Part shown: piece after piece, positions 14,201-26,735 of the stretch
How the letters are laid out: every line of letters starts with the position of its first letter
How positions within the stretch are numbered: position 1 is the first letter of the stretch
DNA from: Bryoerythrophyllum caledonicum
Lineage: Eukaryota > Streptophyta > Bryopsida > Pottiales > Pottiaceae
Direction of reading: 5' to 3'
Length of the DNA: 64,000 nucleotides
NCBI GenBank assembly: GCA_963971425.1
Contig: OZ020518.1
Coordinates: 29,890,770 to 29,954,769, forward strand
Translations under genes and position numbers: made by a program
The notes under the pieces: model-generated
What the model was told of the DNA's origin: nothing
The model's input: only the letters and a program-made list of their open reading frames with translations
Database searches by the model: none

Positions 14201-16280
14201 TCACAAAAAAGTAAGTGTCAAACTTAGAATGTCGATAACAGTCCCAATTACAGTATCAGTGTTGGAACTGGAAAGGCGTGTCGATGTTGGGAAAGCCCGT
14301 GATGTTGCTGAGCTGGGCAATAGATATGAGGTGGTGACGCAGACTTCATTGCTCCCAAACACTACAACACTCGGTAACTTTGTCGCTTTGATGAATTTGT
14401 AGTCTTCACAACGAAGTCGTTGTCGAACTCTGCCACGGTCTAGTGTCTCATTACAGAAGATCAGCTTGCAATTGGTGCTGAATCTGCAAATTAATGTTAA
14501 GATCGATACCAGTGTGGATAAGGCACTTACTAATACTTTGATGAATGGCAATATTATAAGGACCGATGCAAAAAAAGATTCCGAGATTCAGAACGAGCAG
14601 CAATATATTTTCAAATATTTACGTCCAGACTGAATCAAGGATGGATGATAAACACCATTTGGGGAAGTCTTCACTGTTCAGTCACACCTTGTAGCTTCAG
14701 AGAGTCTACAGAGGAGAATCAACATGTTTGCTTGGAAAGAACCAACAAAGGATGCCATCCTGCTTAAGTAGAGTAGCTAGGGCACTCTCAATGCACACAT
14801 GCAATATCCACCTTGAACTGCAACATTCAGTTAGGTGTAGCGAGCATGAGCAACATTTCGGGTAGGATGGAGGAAACTATGCCTCAACGGAGCACGCTGC
14901 ACAACCCTGTGTAGACACTTCACACCCTGAATAGCTGCTTCAATTCCGACGTGGCGTCAAGACCACACAACAAGGAACGGAGTCAATGCCTAAAATTTTG
15001 GCTCTTTTGTTCTCAGAATGATGTTTAGGGCTCTTATAGGGTGACAAATGTAGCATTCTGGGGGCCAAACTGAGCGAGCTCTGAAATGTTTAAGGTTTAC
15101 TTACGGGTGGGTTGGGGCAGGGTTTGGTTCTAACCCCGAAAAGTTCAATGTCAGGGACTTCTCCAAGGGATGCATTGAGGATACTCTTAGGATGGATGGC
15201 ACCATCAGCCAAAACATAGATGAAAGGAAAAAGTAAACATGATCGGACGTACACAAACACCGTAAGAATTGGTGCGCCTTCTATTGGTGCAAATAGAAGC
15301 CCTTCTACATCTCTGGTTTGCTAACTGGGCGGGGTAGCGATCGTCTGTAGGAACATGATTCTAAGCTACACGCGACCCTTGAAATCAAACCCATGAGACC
15401 CGACATCAGTTAGGTTGCGTGTTGCAGATGATATCAAGCCTGCCAACCTCCCTTTGCAAGCCAGTCGACCCCAAATATATCCCAACATACTAATTTGGTC
15501 CACAAAGATTCTATCAGAGTCACTAGATGTTGAAGGACATCCACTTTATTATGTTTTTAACTTCACTATTTTTTCTATTTCTTGAGGTGGTGCCACCAAT
15601 ATGGAAGCTACCAGTGATTTGAGCTCCCTGAATCTCATGTCAAGAAGCTACAACCTACGGTGAATTTCATGGGTTGGGTTCCGCATAGAAGGGTTGGAGG
15701 GGTGTGGATGCCAAGCGCTAGGGTCGGGTCTAATGAGACGTGTCCGGGGCTTGTCCACTCCAAACATGGAGTCACTCCTGTGATTTCATTGCACGGCAAA
15801 GGTGCCTGTTTGTTACAGTGGAGGATATCACGTTAGAGCATCCGCAATCTCGCACGGTGAAGTGGCCGAGCATAGCTAAGTTCACGGTGTGAGATGTGGC
15901 TAAAATAAGCTGCCGGCCTTTCTCCCTGGACAAGATCCACATTGTCCTCACGGCACCGGTGTGCACAAACCTAAACCTTGACAGTGCAGGGCAAGATTTC
16001 CATTTTGGCCATGATACAAGTATTTTCTGTCGGGCCCGGCGCCATCCACTCGCTACGCCGAGTGCCGTTGCAAAGTTTCTTTGCATATTCACCCCATTAG
16101 TTGCCCAGATGCTCCTTGGGCGGGCCTCCGCTGCACATGTTGTTAAGCGGGCAACTGAGCAGCGTTTACTTCCCGCTCTGTGTACTAGCAGAATCACGGG
16201 CTTGAAGTTTCTCAGCAGATTTCCCTCCCTGGCATGCTCCTACACACCATCTCCCTTGGGCCTTTTTCATGTTCTGTGCT
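11245..16280. other. No supported gene; AT-rich and low-complexity sequence
   Basis: Several open frames of 60-150 codons occur (for example 12,827-12,387 minus, 14,551-14,201 minus, and overlapping frames on both strands at 15,772-16,342). None shows a motif or exon pattern I can name. Minor structure: TAGGCTCA-type short repeats at 11,540-11,590, and about three degenerate 22-25-bp C/G-rich repeats containing CATCCACG or CGTCCGCG at 12,905-13,000. Confidence 0.5.
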
Positions 16281-16286
16281 TTTCCA

Positions 16287-16926
16287 CTACACCAATAATG
16301 TTCATTAGTGTTCGCAACACTATTTACGAACTCGAACGCTAAATGTCAACTATCCTACTAATTTAACTACATTAAATGTCAATTTAAACACTAATTGCCA
16401 ATTTCTGTAACTTTTTCCCTTGTTACATTTTAACATATTGACATTTAGTGTTGGTTATGTAACAATTCATTGCAAGTCACCCAAATCTTGCTACATGCCA
16501 AATGATGATTTCGGGGGCAATTTTTGTCCAATTTGAGATTTTTTGTGCCTACTTAAACTGATTTGAAAAGACGCTTCCAATGGCACCTTACCCATCTTCA
16601 AATTCGTCTTAAATAAAAAGTTATAGCAAATATTTTTGAGCAGATTTCTAGAGTTTTGGTTGAAAGTTTGAGGAAGCACATCTTTATCAATTTCGCACCA
16701 ATTCTATTGAGTGAGGTGACCAGCTTATGTGTTTTTTCAAGGGGATTCCATCGGTATACGGTACATCTTCAAATTCACCGTGATGCAAAAGTTATGAGCA
16801 ATTTTGTTAGGCTGATTTTTTTTACATTAAACACTAAATGTAAACAAATTGACATTTAGTGAAAGTCAAGTCATAGGGGTAGTTACACTATTGGTGCCAT
16901 AACACTAATGAAAATTATCAGTGTAC
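16287..16926. mobile_element. MITE family C, copy 1
   Basis: Ends CTACACCAATAATG... and the inverted counterpart near 16,926. It is an inverted homologue of the element at 36,113-36,817: both carry the block with GAATTTGAAGATGGGTAAG or its complement, and both have subterminal repeats of the AAATGTCAA type. The CACTA-like start (CACTACACC at 16,285) suggests a CACTA-derived nonautonomous element, but no 3-bp target duplication is evident. Confidence 0.6.
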
Positions 16927-16975
16927 TAGTGGGTCACACCCTCACTTTCTTTGCGCCCTTCGAGGAGACAAAAAC

Positions 16976-17202
16976 TACTACACTAAATATCACTTTTAGT
17001 GTAGCGCCCAGTAAATGACTTGTAAATGCTATAAGTTTTTACTTGAAGTGAATATTTTTACCAACTATGTTTATAATGATCCTTTTATTTGAATACTATA
17101 GAGAGTTGTGCTCTTGGTAAAAATTGGCATCAAGAGTAAAAACTTATTGCATTTACAAGTCATTTACTGGGCACTACACTAAAAGTGATATTTAGTGTAG
17201 TA
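16976..17202. mobile_element. TA-flanked MITE with about 65-bp terminal inverted repeats
   Basis: TIRs begin CTACACTAAATATCAC and extend about 65 bp with one or two mismatches (left arm from 16,978, right arm ending 17,200). Both ends are flanked by TA. The first 28 bp of each TIR are themselves palindromic, so the tips can fold into small hairpins. The TA duplication and length fit Tc1/mariner-type (Stowaway-like) MITEs. Confidence 0.75.
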
Positions 17203-17862
17203 AGTTGAGTATTAGCTTGTCCACACCTAGTAGGCTTAATGAATTGCAGTAATGTAATCTACAGACCTGTATCTTGTTGAAACGATTGTCGTCGTTCAAT
17301 TTGCTTCATCGTATACGCTCGCAGTGATCAACATTGATTACATTTTTTCTGGTATCTGGAGCATATTAGGATTCATGTAATGTTTGAAGTGAGGTGCGAT
17401 TCAGGCCCTTTTTAAATGCGACGCTATAGAACTAGTAAGAGTACCAGACTACCTCCGAACACACACTCACAATGCTCATTGTGTACAACAAATAATGAAG
17501 TCACGCCATTTGTGCTCTGGACACGTCTTCTTGATTCACTCAATCGGTACACACAAAACAAAAATAACAACACAGCATGCACACAACAGCACTTATGTAT
17601 AGTGTCACATGAGAGAGACAACATAAGTATTCACGTATGTGGTACATAAGTAGTACGCTAATCAGTAGTCTACATCTATGAAAAGAATCATATCTACGAA
17701 TGATTTGAATTATCAGTAACGTACATTTAGGCTAGATCTAAGAGTGATCAATAATGTACATCTATGCTACATGCTCCAATACTCCCACTCATAGTGTACA
17801 TTGTACTATGACTCATACCACATACTCATTTTTCTCCCACTTGCGGTACATTGAGTTGTATA

Positions 17863-18730
17863 GGAGGGTGACATTCAAATTGGCGTTTGGGTAATTTCAG
17901 GGATGGTATCCCACACTGCTGCCAACTTTGACACCCTCCACATGGCTAAAAAATTGTTATTTTTCCGTGAAATTTTGGGGACAACATCACCTCTATGTTG
18001 AAAACATGGATACCAAATTTCAAGTCCGGGGGACTTATAAGACAAATGATATTTAAGATTAACCACCATGGGGTAGCTGTGAGAAAAGTTTCACAGCTGC
18101 CAACTTTGACACCCTCCCAAAGATTGAAGAAATTTTTTTTGCCCATGGAATTTTTGGAGTGAAAACATCTTTATGTTGATTATAAGTGTGAAAAACTTCA
18201 AGTCCAAAAAATGCATAACAAAAATCACATCCCAAATCTACCAACATGTGTAGTTGTGAGAAACATAGGGAAAAACCATTTTACTACTTCCAACTTTGAC
18301 ACCCTCCCTACGGCTGAGAGTTTGTTATTTCAACATGATATTTTTGTCACACGGTTATCTTTATGTTGATTACTTGTGGGAAACTTTTCAAGGCCAAAAA
18401 ATGTATTCAAAAGAAGATTCCCAAAATCTACTAACATGGGGGTTAGCTGTAAGAAAAGTTTCACAGCTGCCCACTTTGACACCCTCCTAAGAATTCAGAA
18501 AAATATTTGTCCATGAAATTTTGGGTATGAAGTCAACTTCATGTGGGAAATTTCAAATCCAAAAGATTTACACAAAAAAACATACACCAAGTCTACCAAC
18601 ATGTATTGTTGTGAGAAACAAAGGGAAAACTTACCACTACTTCCAACTTCAACACCCTTCCTAGGATTGAGTTTTTGATGATACATGATGAAATTTTGGC
18701 CACAAGATCATCTCTATGTTGGTAGCATGT
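17863..18730. repeat. Tandem array of about 180-bp units, related to the foldback element at 46 kb
   Basis: The phrase CCAACTTTGACACCCTCC or a variant recurs near 17,921, 18,100, 18,290, 18,473 and 18,644, giving units of about 170-190 bp with alternate units more alike. The same units form the arms of the foldback element at 46,162-47,119. The array is cut at 18,730 by an insertion and resumes at 21,575-21,650. Confidence 0.75.
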
Positions 18731-21574
18731 AACACGCATTAAGCAATTATGCACTTAGCCAAGTGCATTGGTTGTTGGTAGAAAGCCGCAAGTTATTTGC
18801 TCATAACTTTTTTTAAATCAAAATTTGGCAAGAGTTTAGTATGTTCTTTGTCACAAAATTTTGGTGTTTGTTGTGTCAAACATTGGCATCTTCATGTTCA
18901 TATAAGTAACATATTTTTTACATTCGCTACCTTTTTTAGAAAATATATGTTTTTCTGATCCAAGTCAATTATAGTTTATATTCGCACATTGTCATACATT
19001 TACGGCCAAGGTACCAAAAAATCTTCTACCTTTCCACATAAAACTTTGAGATCTTTGTATCATTCACTTTTGATTTTTCCTATGGCATTATGTGATGTAA
19101 ACCTTCTTATTGACCATTTGGATTCTCATTTAAAACAATATCAAGTTCACAAAAAAATATAACGTGAATTGAGAATTTTTGAACCTCCACTCATTGCACA
19201 ATTTTTTTGAATATGCTGCACTCCATTTCTACCTCTAAAAATTGGTGCATAAAGAACTAACAGCATGCTTAACATTGTGGTAAATAATTGAGACCTTTCA
19301 TAGTAAAAAAATTAAACACCAATTGAAGTCAAAGTCTGCTGATCAAGTAATCGAAGGGAAGAAAATGAGCCTTTTCTCTACTTCAAACATTATACTCTTT
19401 CAATCCGTGCGGTCAAACTTTATGAAATTCTGTGAGTATATTACTTAATAAGTCGTAATTGAGATCCTACGGTTAAAACTACAAAAAAAAATTATTTTTT
19501 CTTCCATGCTAATTGCACAAAAACAAGCATTTTTAACAATTTTTGGTTGAGATATTCTCAAAATAATTTATGGACCAACGAACTTTGGGTATCAATAACA
19601 AGTGTATCACCAGCAAGGTATGACTTCCTGGGTATCACTATCCGGTTATCAACCAAGGTATCAATTTAGGGTTTCAATTTAGGGTTTTGGATTAGGGTTT
19701 TGAATTGCGGGTATCAATTTAGGATATCAATCCTTGCTAGTCCTACGAGGGGTGTGGAGGGGTGTGCGTTCGCACACCCTTGGCAATAGTTGTGAGGGAG
19801 GCTGTGAATGTGAGAGCGTAGGGTTTGGTGGAGGGAGACAATGGAGGTGTGGGAGAGAGGGGCCTTGTGAGGGCGGAGGGTGGGGAGAGAAGAGTTGTGA
19901 GGGAGGAGACTGGAGGGGAGTTGAGAGGGAGGGGAGGGAAGTTGTGGGCGGCTAGGGTTTAGAAGAGATGGGTTTGGTAGAGAGGGGTTTCGGAGAGGGG
20001 TTTGAGAGAGAGGGATTTGGGAGAGGCGCATGGGCCGCCCCTACGCCGACAGACCGCATCTGGCAATAGGCCGCGCATGGCTGCAGGCCGTGCATGGTCG
20101 CAAGTCGCGCCTGCGACGGCAACACCTTCAACCACGCAATCATTAATCAGCGCAACCCCTTCTTCAACCACGCAATCCTCAAACTTTCCTCAATGCGCGT
20201 CGCTTCTCCTTCTCGTCGCGCTCCACCGCCTGCTCCAGCTTCATGAGCGTACCGTCAAACTTTTGAAACACCTTGTTTTGGTTTTTGGTTTTTGGCCTTC
20301 GGATATGCTGGATGGAGGTGCACCAGCAGTTGGAGGTGTGCGCACGCACACCTCTAGACTACGGAACTCCATGGGATCGTTTAGGATCTCATAGGAACGT
20401 GGCGGCTAGGGTTTTTAATTTTAAAGTTCAGATCCCTACTAGCGGCGGCTAGGGTTTGGATCTGTGGCGGTGGCTAGGGTTTGAATATGTAGCAGCTAGG
20501 GTTCAGGTTTGTGAGCCTGGATGCAACATCATTTTATTTTTATTTTTTGGGGCAAATTAAAAACTAAATTGTAAGGAAAAGAAACCAGAAAGATGCACAT
20601 CATTTGCAGACGGAGGCTTGGCTCCCAAGGTTCAGGCTTGCATATTGCTTCCTGCTGCTTTTGCATTCCCACTGCTAGTAACATCAGCTCGCTTCCACGT
20701 TTTCCTTCTACGACATAGAAGGTCCCACGATCCATAAGGCTTCTACGTGGCATACGTCTTATCAACTCTTTTGCAGACAACTACACCAAACACTGTATAT
20801 AGTGTGGGTCAAACTATATCGAAATACCTACACTAATTCCAGTACTCACAAATTACAATGGTTCACCTCAATTCTCAATCCACATCAAATCATGTTCCTC
20901 AGAAAATAGTGTGGGATGTTTCAAAAATGTTGACACAAAATTAATGTGGATAATGGAGAGGTGGAGGCAAGCTGCGATGAGGTGGTGGCAATCGACGAGG
21001 AGTGGAAGATATTTTGTAGTGAGTGGCACTGAGGCGGCAAAGAATGGCATGACACATGTTGAAATGTGTCCACATCAATTTTCACCCACATTACCAATGA
21101 ATCCACACTATATTCAGTGTTCGCTCTATTGTATTTGTGTAGGATTAATCCCTAAAGGACCACAGCCAAATTTGCTCAAAAACTAGTCCAAAACTGTCAT
21201 TGTCAAAAAGAGGCACAAGTATCACATTTTAAAGTGAAATTTTAGACTTTCAATTGGAAGATCTTAAAATAGACTTCTATGCCTAATATTTATGGTTGCA
21301 ATCCACCACACGGATATGGAGATTATCATAATCTCCATATTAAATACACATTTATCTAGTATTAACGAGGGGCCACCACAAGTTACTTGAAAATGCCAAA
21401 AAATCGCTCCCAATATTAACAACTATGATTGTACATAACATTCTTGCACAAGCTCAAATATTTTTTCTTTGAAAATCTTTGTTTTTGCAATTTTGACACT
21501 GGTGTTCGCAATGGCCGCTGATGTACCCAAGTGCACTTTTATTTGGTGAGTGCATAATTGCTTAATTGCGTGTT
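18731..21574 (-). mobile_element. Internally deleted copy of the 13-kb two-gene transposon (2,844 bp)
   Basis: The left end starts AACACGCATTAAGC at 18,731 and the right end finishes GCTTAATTGCGTGTT at 21,574. Both are flanked by ATGT (18,727-18,730 and 21,575-21,578), a 4-bp target duplication inside the tandem array. The left 230 bp match, inverted, the right end of the 13-kb element (61,650-61,884), and the right part (about 21,290-21,574) matches, inverted, its left end (48,737-49,020). Between them, 18,960-19,720 is the inverted counterpart of about 56,000-56,800. Both genes are gone, so the copy can only be nonautonomous. Confidence 0.8.
19749..20353. repeat. G-rich segment bounded by GGTGTGCG..CGCACACC palindromes
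   Basis: Palindromes GGTGTGCGTTCGCACACC (about 19,754) and AGGTGTGCGCACGCACACCT (20,334-20,353) bracket about 600 bp, of which the left half is strongly G-rich on the plus strand (GAGGGAGG, GGGAGAGAGG runs). A third palindrome of the same type lies at about 55,963-55,985 in the 13-kb element, beside a C-rich stretch that matches this one inverted. The pattern suggests a smaller element with palindromic tips inside the larger one. TTTAGGG-like motifs lie just outside (19,660-19,710). Confidence 0.55.
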
Positions 21575-21639
21575 ATGTGAGATAGATTTCAAAGCCAAAA
21601 GATGTATATTCAAAAAAAATTATTCCATATCTACCAACG

Positions 21640-22640
21640 TGTATGTCTTCCTTTAGCGTCAATCACTACTTGTAACCTTGAGGGCATAGAATGACATAGT
21701 TGAAGGAGCTTTGTACCACTGACCAAATTCCACTCTCTTTTAAGAATTGCCTACAACACTTCTAATTTTCTAGGGCATTCCTTGCCATGTCGGACAACAT
21801 CTTTTAGCATCCTCCAGACATTCTCGATTGGATTGAGATCAGGAGAGTTTGTAGGCCAATTGAGCTTTTTGAGTTGGTGGGTTTGTCTCCATTCTTCACA
21901 TGTTTTGTTGGGATGGATAGGTGCGCCATCTTCCATAAGCGCTCCTCCTGGAACTCTATTGAAGAAATGAATCTATTTGCCATCGTAGACCACTTCCACA
22001 AAATCCTGAGCAGAACGTCGATTTTTTGGCATAAAGACAAGTTGTGACTTTTGTCCTCTAGCAAATGCACCCCAAATCATCAAAAATGTTTGCCCACTTT
22101 TAAAAGTAGGAACTATACAACTTGATGAATAGTGCTCATATGCACTTCTCCAAACATAAATTTGCCGAGAACTTTTTCCAATCTCAAAAGTAGATTCATT
22201 TGTCCAAACAATACGCTTCCACTCTTCTGGATTCCATCCACGGTACTTCTAAGAAAAAGCTATTCGTTGAGACATGTAAGGGGGTGTCAAGAAAGGTTTC
22301 TTGACTGCTATTCGACTAAAATACCACTTTTATGTAATATCCTTAAAATAGTATGTCTACACACTTGAGTACGGCATATACTAGTAATCTCTGAGACTAA
22401 GGAGGGACGATGAGTTTTTGCGTAAAGCACAATACTATGCACATCTCTCTCACTAAGTTTTATAGCGTGACTTCCACCGCAAGGTTTGCGCTTGTAAGTT
22501 CCATCTTCTTTAAACATTTTTACTAACCTCTGAATTGTTCTAATAGAAATTCCGGTAATAGCTGCAATTTAAACTCCCGTATATCCTCCCTCACCCAAAC
22601 CTAAAATGTGAGCACAAATTTCATTTGAAATTACCATTCT
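21640..22640 (-). pseudogene. Tc1-type (DD34E) transposase remnant
   Basis: Read on the minus strand from about 22,640: an HTH region (ISIRTIQRLVKMFKEDGTYK, then KLSERDVHSIVLYAKTH and CRTQVCRHTILRILHKSG, 22,517-22,308) is followed by a catalytic core. Core motifs are WTNESTFEIG (first acid position, D replaced by N), MEDGAPIHPNKT (second D) and SPDLNPIENVWRMLKD (E). Exactly 34 residues separate the second D from the E, the Tc1 signature; known plant mariner-like transposases are DD39D. Several stops and frame changes interrupt it, and the first catalytic acid is lost, so it is dead. I could not define its inverted repeats. It begins about 65 bp beyond the end of the 18,731-21,574 insertion. 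Confidence 0.85.
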
Positions 22641-22719
22641 GGACTATTTTTTATGACATTGATATTTATGAAAAAAATTGATTATATGTATTGGTATGCA
22701 AGTCAACAAACATAGCTTG

Positions 22720-23009
22720 ATGTTTCTATGAGTACATCAAGCTTGTTGACATTTCCATGAAGATGTCCCTAAACCGTGGCCAAGCTTGTGTCTTTAAGTG
22801 GAGATGTTTTTAAAATGAGTAAGTAAGTAGTTCAACTACCAGACAACCAAAAGACCACACATTCGATTCTTGCATAATAGCAATATGCGAGTATGTAGCA
22901 ATGGACATCATAACTACATGGCAACTGAAAATAAGCACAAGATAATAGAATTATGTTTAAGATAATTTTTCTACATGAACATTTGAGCTTGATGTACTCA
23001 TAGAAACAT
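22720..23009. mobile_element. Small inverted-repeat element (24-bp perfect TIRs)
   Basis: The 24-bp sequence beginning ATGTTTCTATGAG (22,720-22,743) is repeated exactly inverted at 22,986-23,009. The 240 bp between are AT-rich with no coding. A MITE is the simplest reading; no clear target duplication was found. Confidence 0.55.
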
Positions 23010-24365
23010 TCAGCATAATCCAAATAAGCTTCCAAATCCACAGGCATGCCTCTCATACATGATATCGTGCATTTTGGTATAAGGCCAATTAATTGAAGAA
23101 CGGTGACGTACTAGAAAGACATGGATTGCGTTATAACTAACGAGATGGAAATCATTAGTATTTAAATGAATATTAATCCTTCTGTTATAATTTGATAGAA
23201 ATGAATAGGTACTTGGAAGATAATAATAGGTCATTTTTCCCTTTTATATTTATAATGTTGAAATTTCTACCACAATGTTTCTAAATTTTGTATGAAATCA
23301 TGCAATTAAGCAATTATACCCTTGGTTATGTGCATTACACAGTGTAAATTTACATGTCCAATGCTTCCAACATTGGCTCCTTATGCGCGTACAAGTATCA
23401 TACTCTATCCAATTTGGTGTGAAGGAAATACCAAATTGGGTCAAATTGTTATTAAGGGTTATATGGGTCAAATTGTTGTTCAAAGACTAGATGGTTTGGG
23501 GAATTCTACCGTTTGCAATATGTACTGCATTTTGATACATTCTTCATTGTTGCAAAAAGCCAAGATATCCATTGCTAAGAGTTGTGTATTTTATTACAAC
23601 TCTAGCAACATCAAAATTGATGGTCCTCATTTTAATACTTAAACATTGGAAGTGTTGACCATTGTGCAATTGGTTGATTACACCAAGTCATCAAGGTGTG
23701 ACATGGATCCCATTCATTCGAGGAGCACATCCCATGAGCATTGCTTTCTCTCCGACATTTGTGCCATTTCTATATGACCATCCTAATCTCCCTTCTTCTC
23801 AACTCATTGCTATCATAAGAGCCCTTGGAGCAAAAATTCAAATTGGCCAAGCAATATTGATAGCTTCATCATTAATTTGTCTCATTTTTCTATATTCCAT
23901 CCAAGAATTAACAATATTAATGCTAAATTAGCCTTGAAATTTGTTGCCAAGCCATGTCTTTTAGTCTAATTTAGACTTAGTATATATTTAAGATTGTTGA
24001 TTTGTAGAAAACATCCACTTGTAGTAACTCTAAAATTATTAAGTTGGTGTTTAGAACTTCCCTTCTATTATTGTGATTTGATTATATGAATACAGGTAAA
24101 AATGGACTTTGAATTTGGTGTATTTTAAACACAACGAGAACAACTTGAGATCAAAAAAAAAATCTAAAATTCTTTTTTAAGTTTCTCTAATTTATTCTAT
24201 CTAATATTCATTGAAGGTTTAAAACATAATTTTCTAAATTAAAAAGCTGAAGGATCAATTTAAACCCATCATTCCCTTCCTACTATCAATTATTTCTCCA
24301 TTCTAGTTGCCCTCCAGCAACTTTTCCTTCATTACTACCCTTTTGAAAAATTAGCATAAAGATCC
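23010..24365. other. No supported gene
   Basis: Two open frames (23,322-23,642 and 23,662-23,931, plus) of about 90-106 codons lie in series. The second is hydrophobic near its end (ILIASSLICLIFLY). Neither shows a recognisable family motif. The rest is AT-rich. Confidence 0.4.
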
Positions 24366-25463
24366 TTAATCCCTAAATTAACATGACAATTTCACACCAA
24401 AAACATCTCAAAACTGCTTATTTTAGTGCAATGAGTAAAAAAGAAAACCAAAATTTTATTTTTAATTTAAACCGTAGGATCTTAATGAAGCCTTATAAAG
24501 TAACATACTCACAAAATATTATAAACTTTGACTGCACGGATTGAAAGACTGTAGTGTTAAAAGTAGAGGAAAGGGTTAATTTTATTTCCTGCGTTTAGTG
24601 AATTGTAGTCTTTGACTGCACCGAGTGTCTATTGTTGCACTACAAAAGGTCTAAATTTATTACCATTGTGTTAAGGATGATATTAGATCCTTGTACACCA
24701 ATTTTTAGAGGTAAAGAAAGGGTGTAGCATATTCAAAAAAATTGTCAAAGGAGTGGAGGTTCAAAAATTGTCAAGTAACGTTATATTTTTTGAGAACTAA
24801 ATATGTATAAGAATGAAAATTTGAATGGTCAACAAGAAGGTTTACACCACATAATGCCATGGGAAAAATAAAAAGTACAAAATATGAAGATCTCTAAGTT
24901 TTGTGTGGAAAAGAAGCAAATTTTTTGGAACTTTTCTCGACAAACGTAGCACGCAATTAAGCAATTTTATACTCACTATTTAAAAGTGCACTTATGTACA
25001 ACAGTGGCCATTGCGCACAAAAATGTCAAAATTGCAAAAGTTTTTTTAAAAAATCAAAATAAAAATAAAACCGAGTTTATGCAACAATATTCCGTACAAT
25101 CAAAATTGTGAATACAAAAAGCTATTTTATGGCATTTTCAACATATTATTAGTGGCACTTTGTTAATATTTGATAAATATCTATTTAATACGGTTGTATT
25201 AAATTTCAAAGAAACATTATAACGATTATATTATACAAAAAGATGCAATCAACAAAAATTATATATTATGCATCGATCGCCAATTGATAGGAAGATATTC
25301 TACATAGTACATGATACATAAATCCTGGAAGAAAATGAATATAAATGCATTTTTATATGCACTCAGTGATGCAATTTACCAATAGTAAAAACTACTTTTA
25401 TCTATAGGATAGCTCCACAACGTCTTACATAACCCTTATAATATACTACCAAGTTTGCACATA

Positions 25464-25594
25464 GGAAGAAGAAGAACTCCAGTTTCCGAAAGAGACCGGC
25501 GTGAATATAGTGTTTGTTCATTCTCTTCACTAAGCATAATGCCACGGGACATAGGCTAGTGTAATAGAACTACTCCCCCTTCTCGAGGATAAAC
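25464..25594 (-). mobile_element. 5'-truncated SINE copy
   Basis: About 130 bp match the 3' part of the full SINE at 34,285-34,603 (shared GAGACCGGCGTGAATATAGT and GAACTACTCCCCC). It lies in the element end that otherwise parallels 49,185-49,260. Flanks TTTGCACATA and CTTGCACGTA look like a diverged target duplication. The tail on the minus strand ends in TTC repeats. Confidence 0.65.
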
Positions 25595-26270
25595 AAGCTT
25601 GCACGTACACTAAATAGCAATTATCATACACAATACACTCATAATACTTTCACTATCTACTACGTAATATCTAAGGCTACTTGCAACCAGTCCTCGTCGA
25701 TAGCTTTGATTTTGTCGTGCACAAACACATCGTGCAAAGATAACATTGTGCCAATATGTGAGCCCACACAATAAACAACAAATCTAGGGCAACGATGAGT
25801 GAAAGTCACCGTTGCCTCCACAAATAACAAAAAAAAAAAACTAACAGTAGAGACCATTAACCACTCAACAACTTAAGCTAGAGGGAACAAAAGAAATACC
25901 CTAACCACATGGTTTAGTGATTGGTTTACAAGGACCCCATTACTAATAAATAAGTGCAAAACACTCATCAACCACAATAAGTCAAGTCTATGCCACTCTT
26001 TAAGAGTAAAATCATAATATCAATGAGGCTAATGATGTGCAATACGCACACACCCTCACTTCATTACGTGGGAGACACAATTTGAGAAAGATGAGTCTCC
26101 CTCAACCACACGTGGAGATCATTTTGGTTCCAAGTCCCAAAATGAGGTGTCAAGAGACACCACTATGCCCTAGTTGTCAACCACTACTAACCTAACCATA
26201 ATTAACAGCCTATTCTATAGGTCTTCCTTGGGCTCCATGGTCTCCACAAACACTACTGTGCGGCGAACCT

Positions 26271-26735
26271 GACAATTTGCATTGCAATATATTCTAATAT
26301 GTGAGTTTGAAGAATGCAAATCTTGCTTTCGATCTGCATTCCAAATACATTGCGCTTCCTCCATCAACAAGCCCCAATCATGGTTCTTTCCAGTTTGTCT
26401 TTCCATGGAAAAGGGCATGCCTCTTTTTCTACACAATTGTTGCTCTCACCAAATGGTTCCCAGAATGAATCCATGAAGTTTGCTTCCCGTTGTACAGAGG
26501 ACCGTGGTCAATGAACAACTCCCACTCGGATAATGGGTCAATACCAACAAACCTTCAACTTCATTTCCATTGGCTTTTTTCGTCTTCAATCACCTTCCCT
26601 TCATAGAATTGTACACCACCTTCTTCTTCTTCTCGATCAACACTTAGGGCTACAAATTGTCCACAACAGATATCAATTTGTGGATTAAATGGTGGAAACG
26701 GGTCGTGGTTACCTTCATGCACTACTCATTTCCTT
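26271..26735 (-). pseudogene. Remnant of the DUF7869-type transposase 3' end
   Basis: Nucleotide and protein match to 49,365-49,825 of the large element: the minus strand can be read as a diverged version of its C-terminal segment (for example ICCGQFVALSVD becomes a similar phrase near 26,680, and the CWYWP-type phrase near 26,550). The frame is broken in several places. About 550 bp of unrelated sequence (25,720-26,270) separate it from the matching 3' flank. Confidence 0.65.

Noticed and set aside
15772-16342. Overlapping open frames of about 140 codons on both strands
   Set aside because: No motif, no exon signals and no repeat partner; mutual antisense overlap is typical of a locally less AT-rich stretch. 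A plastid or mitochondrial insert was considered but no organelle gene was recognised.
17740-17860. CTCCCACTTGCGG-type sequence resembling, inverted, the purine tract next to a retrotransposon LTR
   Set aside because: No paired terminal repeats, primer site or coding remnant in reach; too short to call a fossil element.
19660-19710. TTTAGGG-like motifs as an interstitial telomere
   Set aside because: Only scattered single motifs, not a tandem tract, and the same stretch recurs inverted at 56.02-56.07 kb as part of the transposon.
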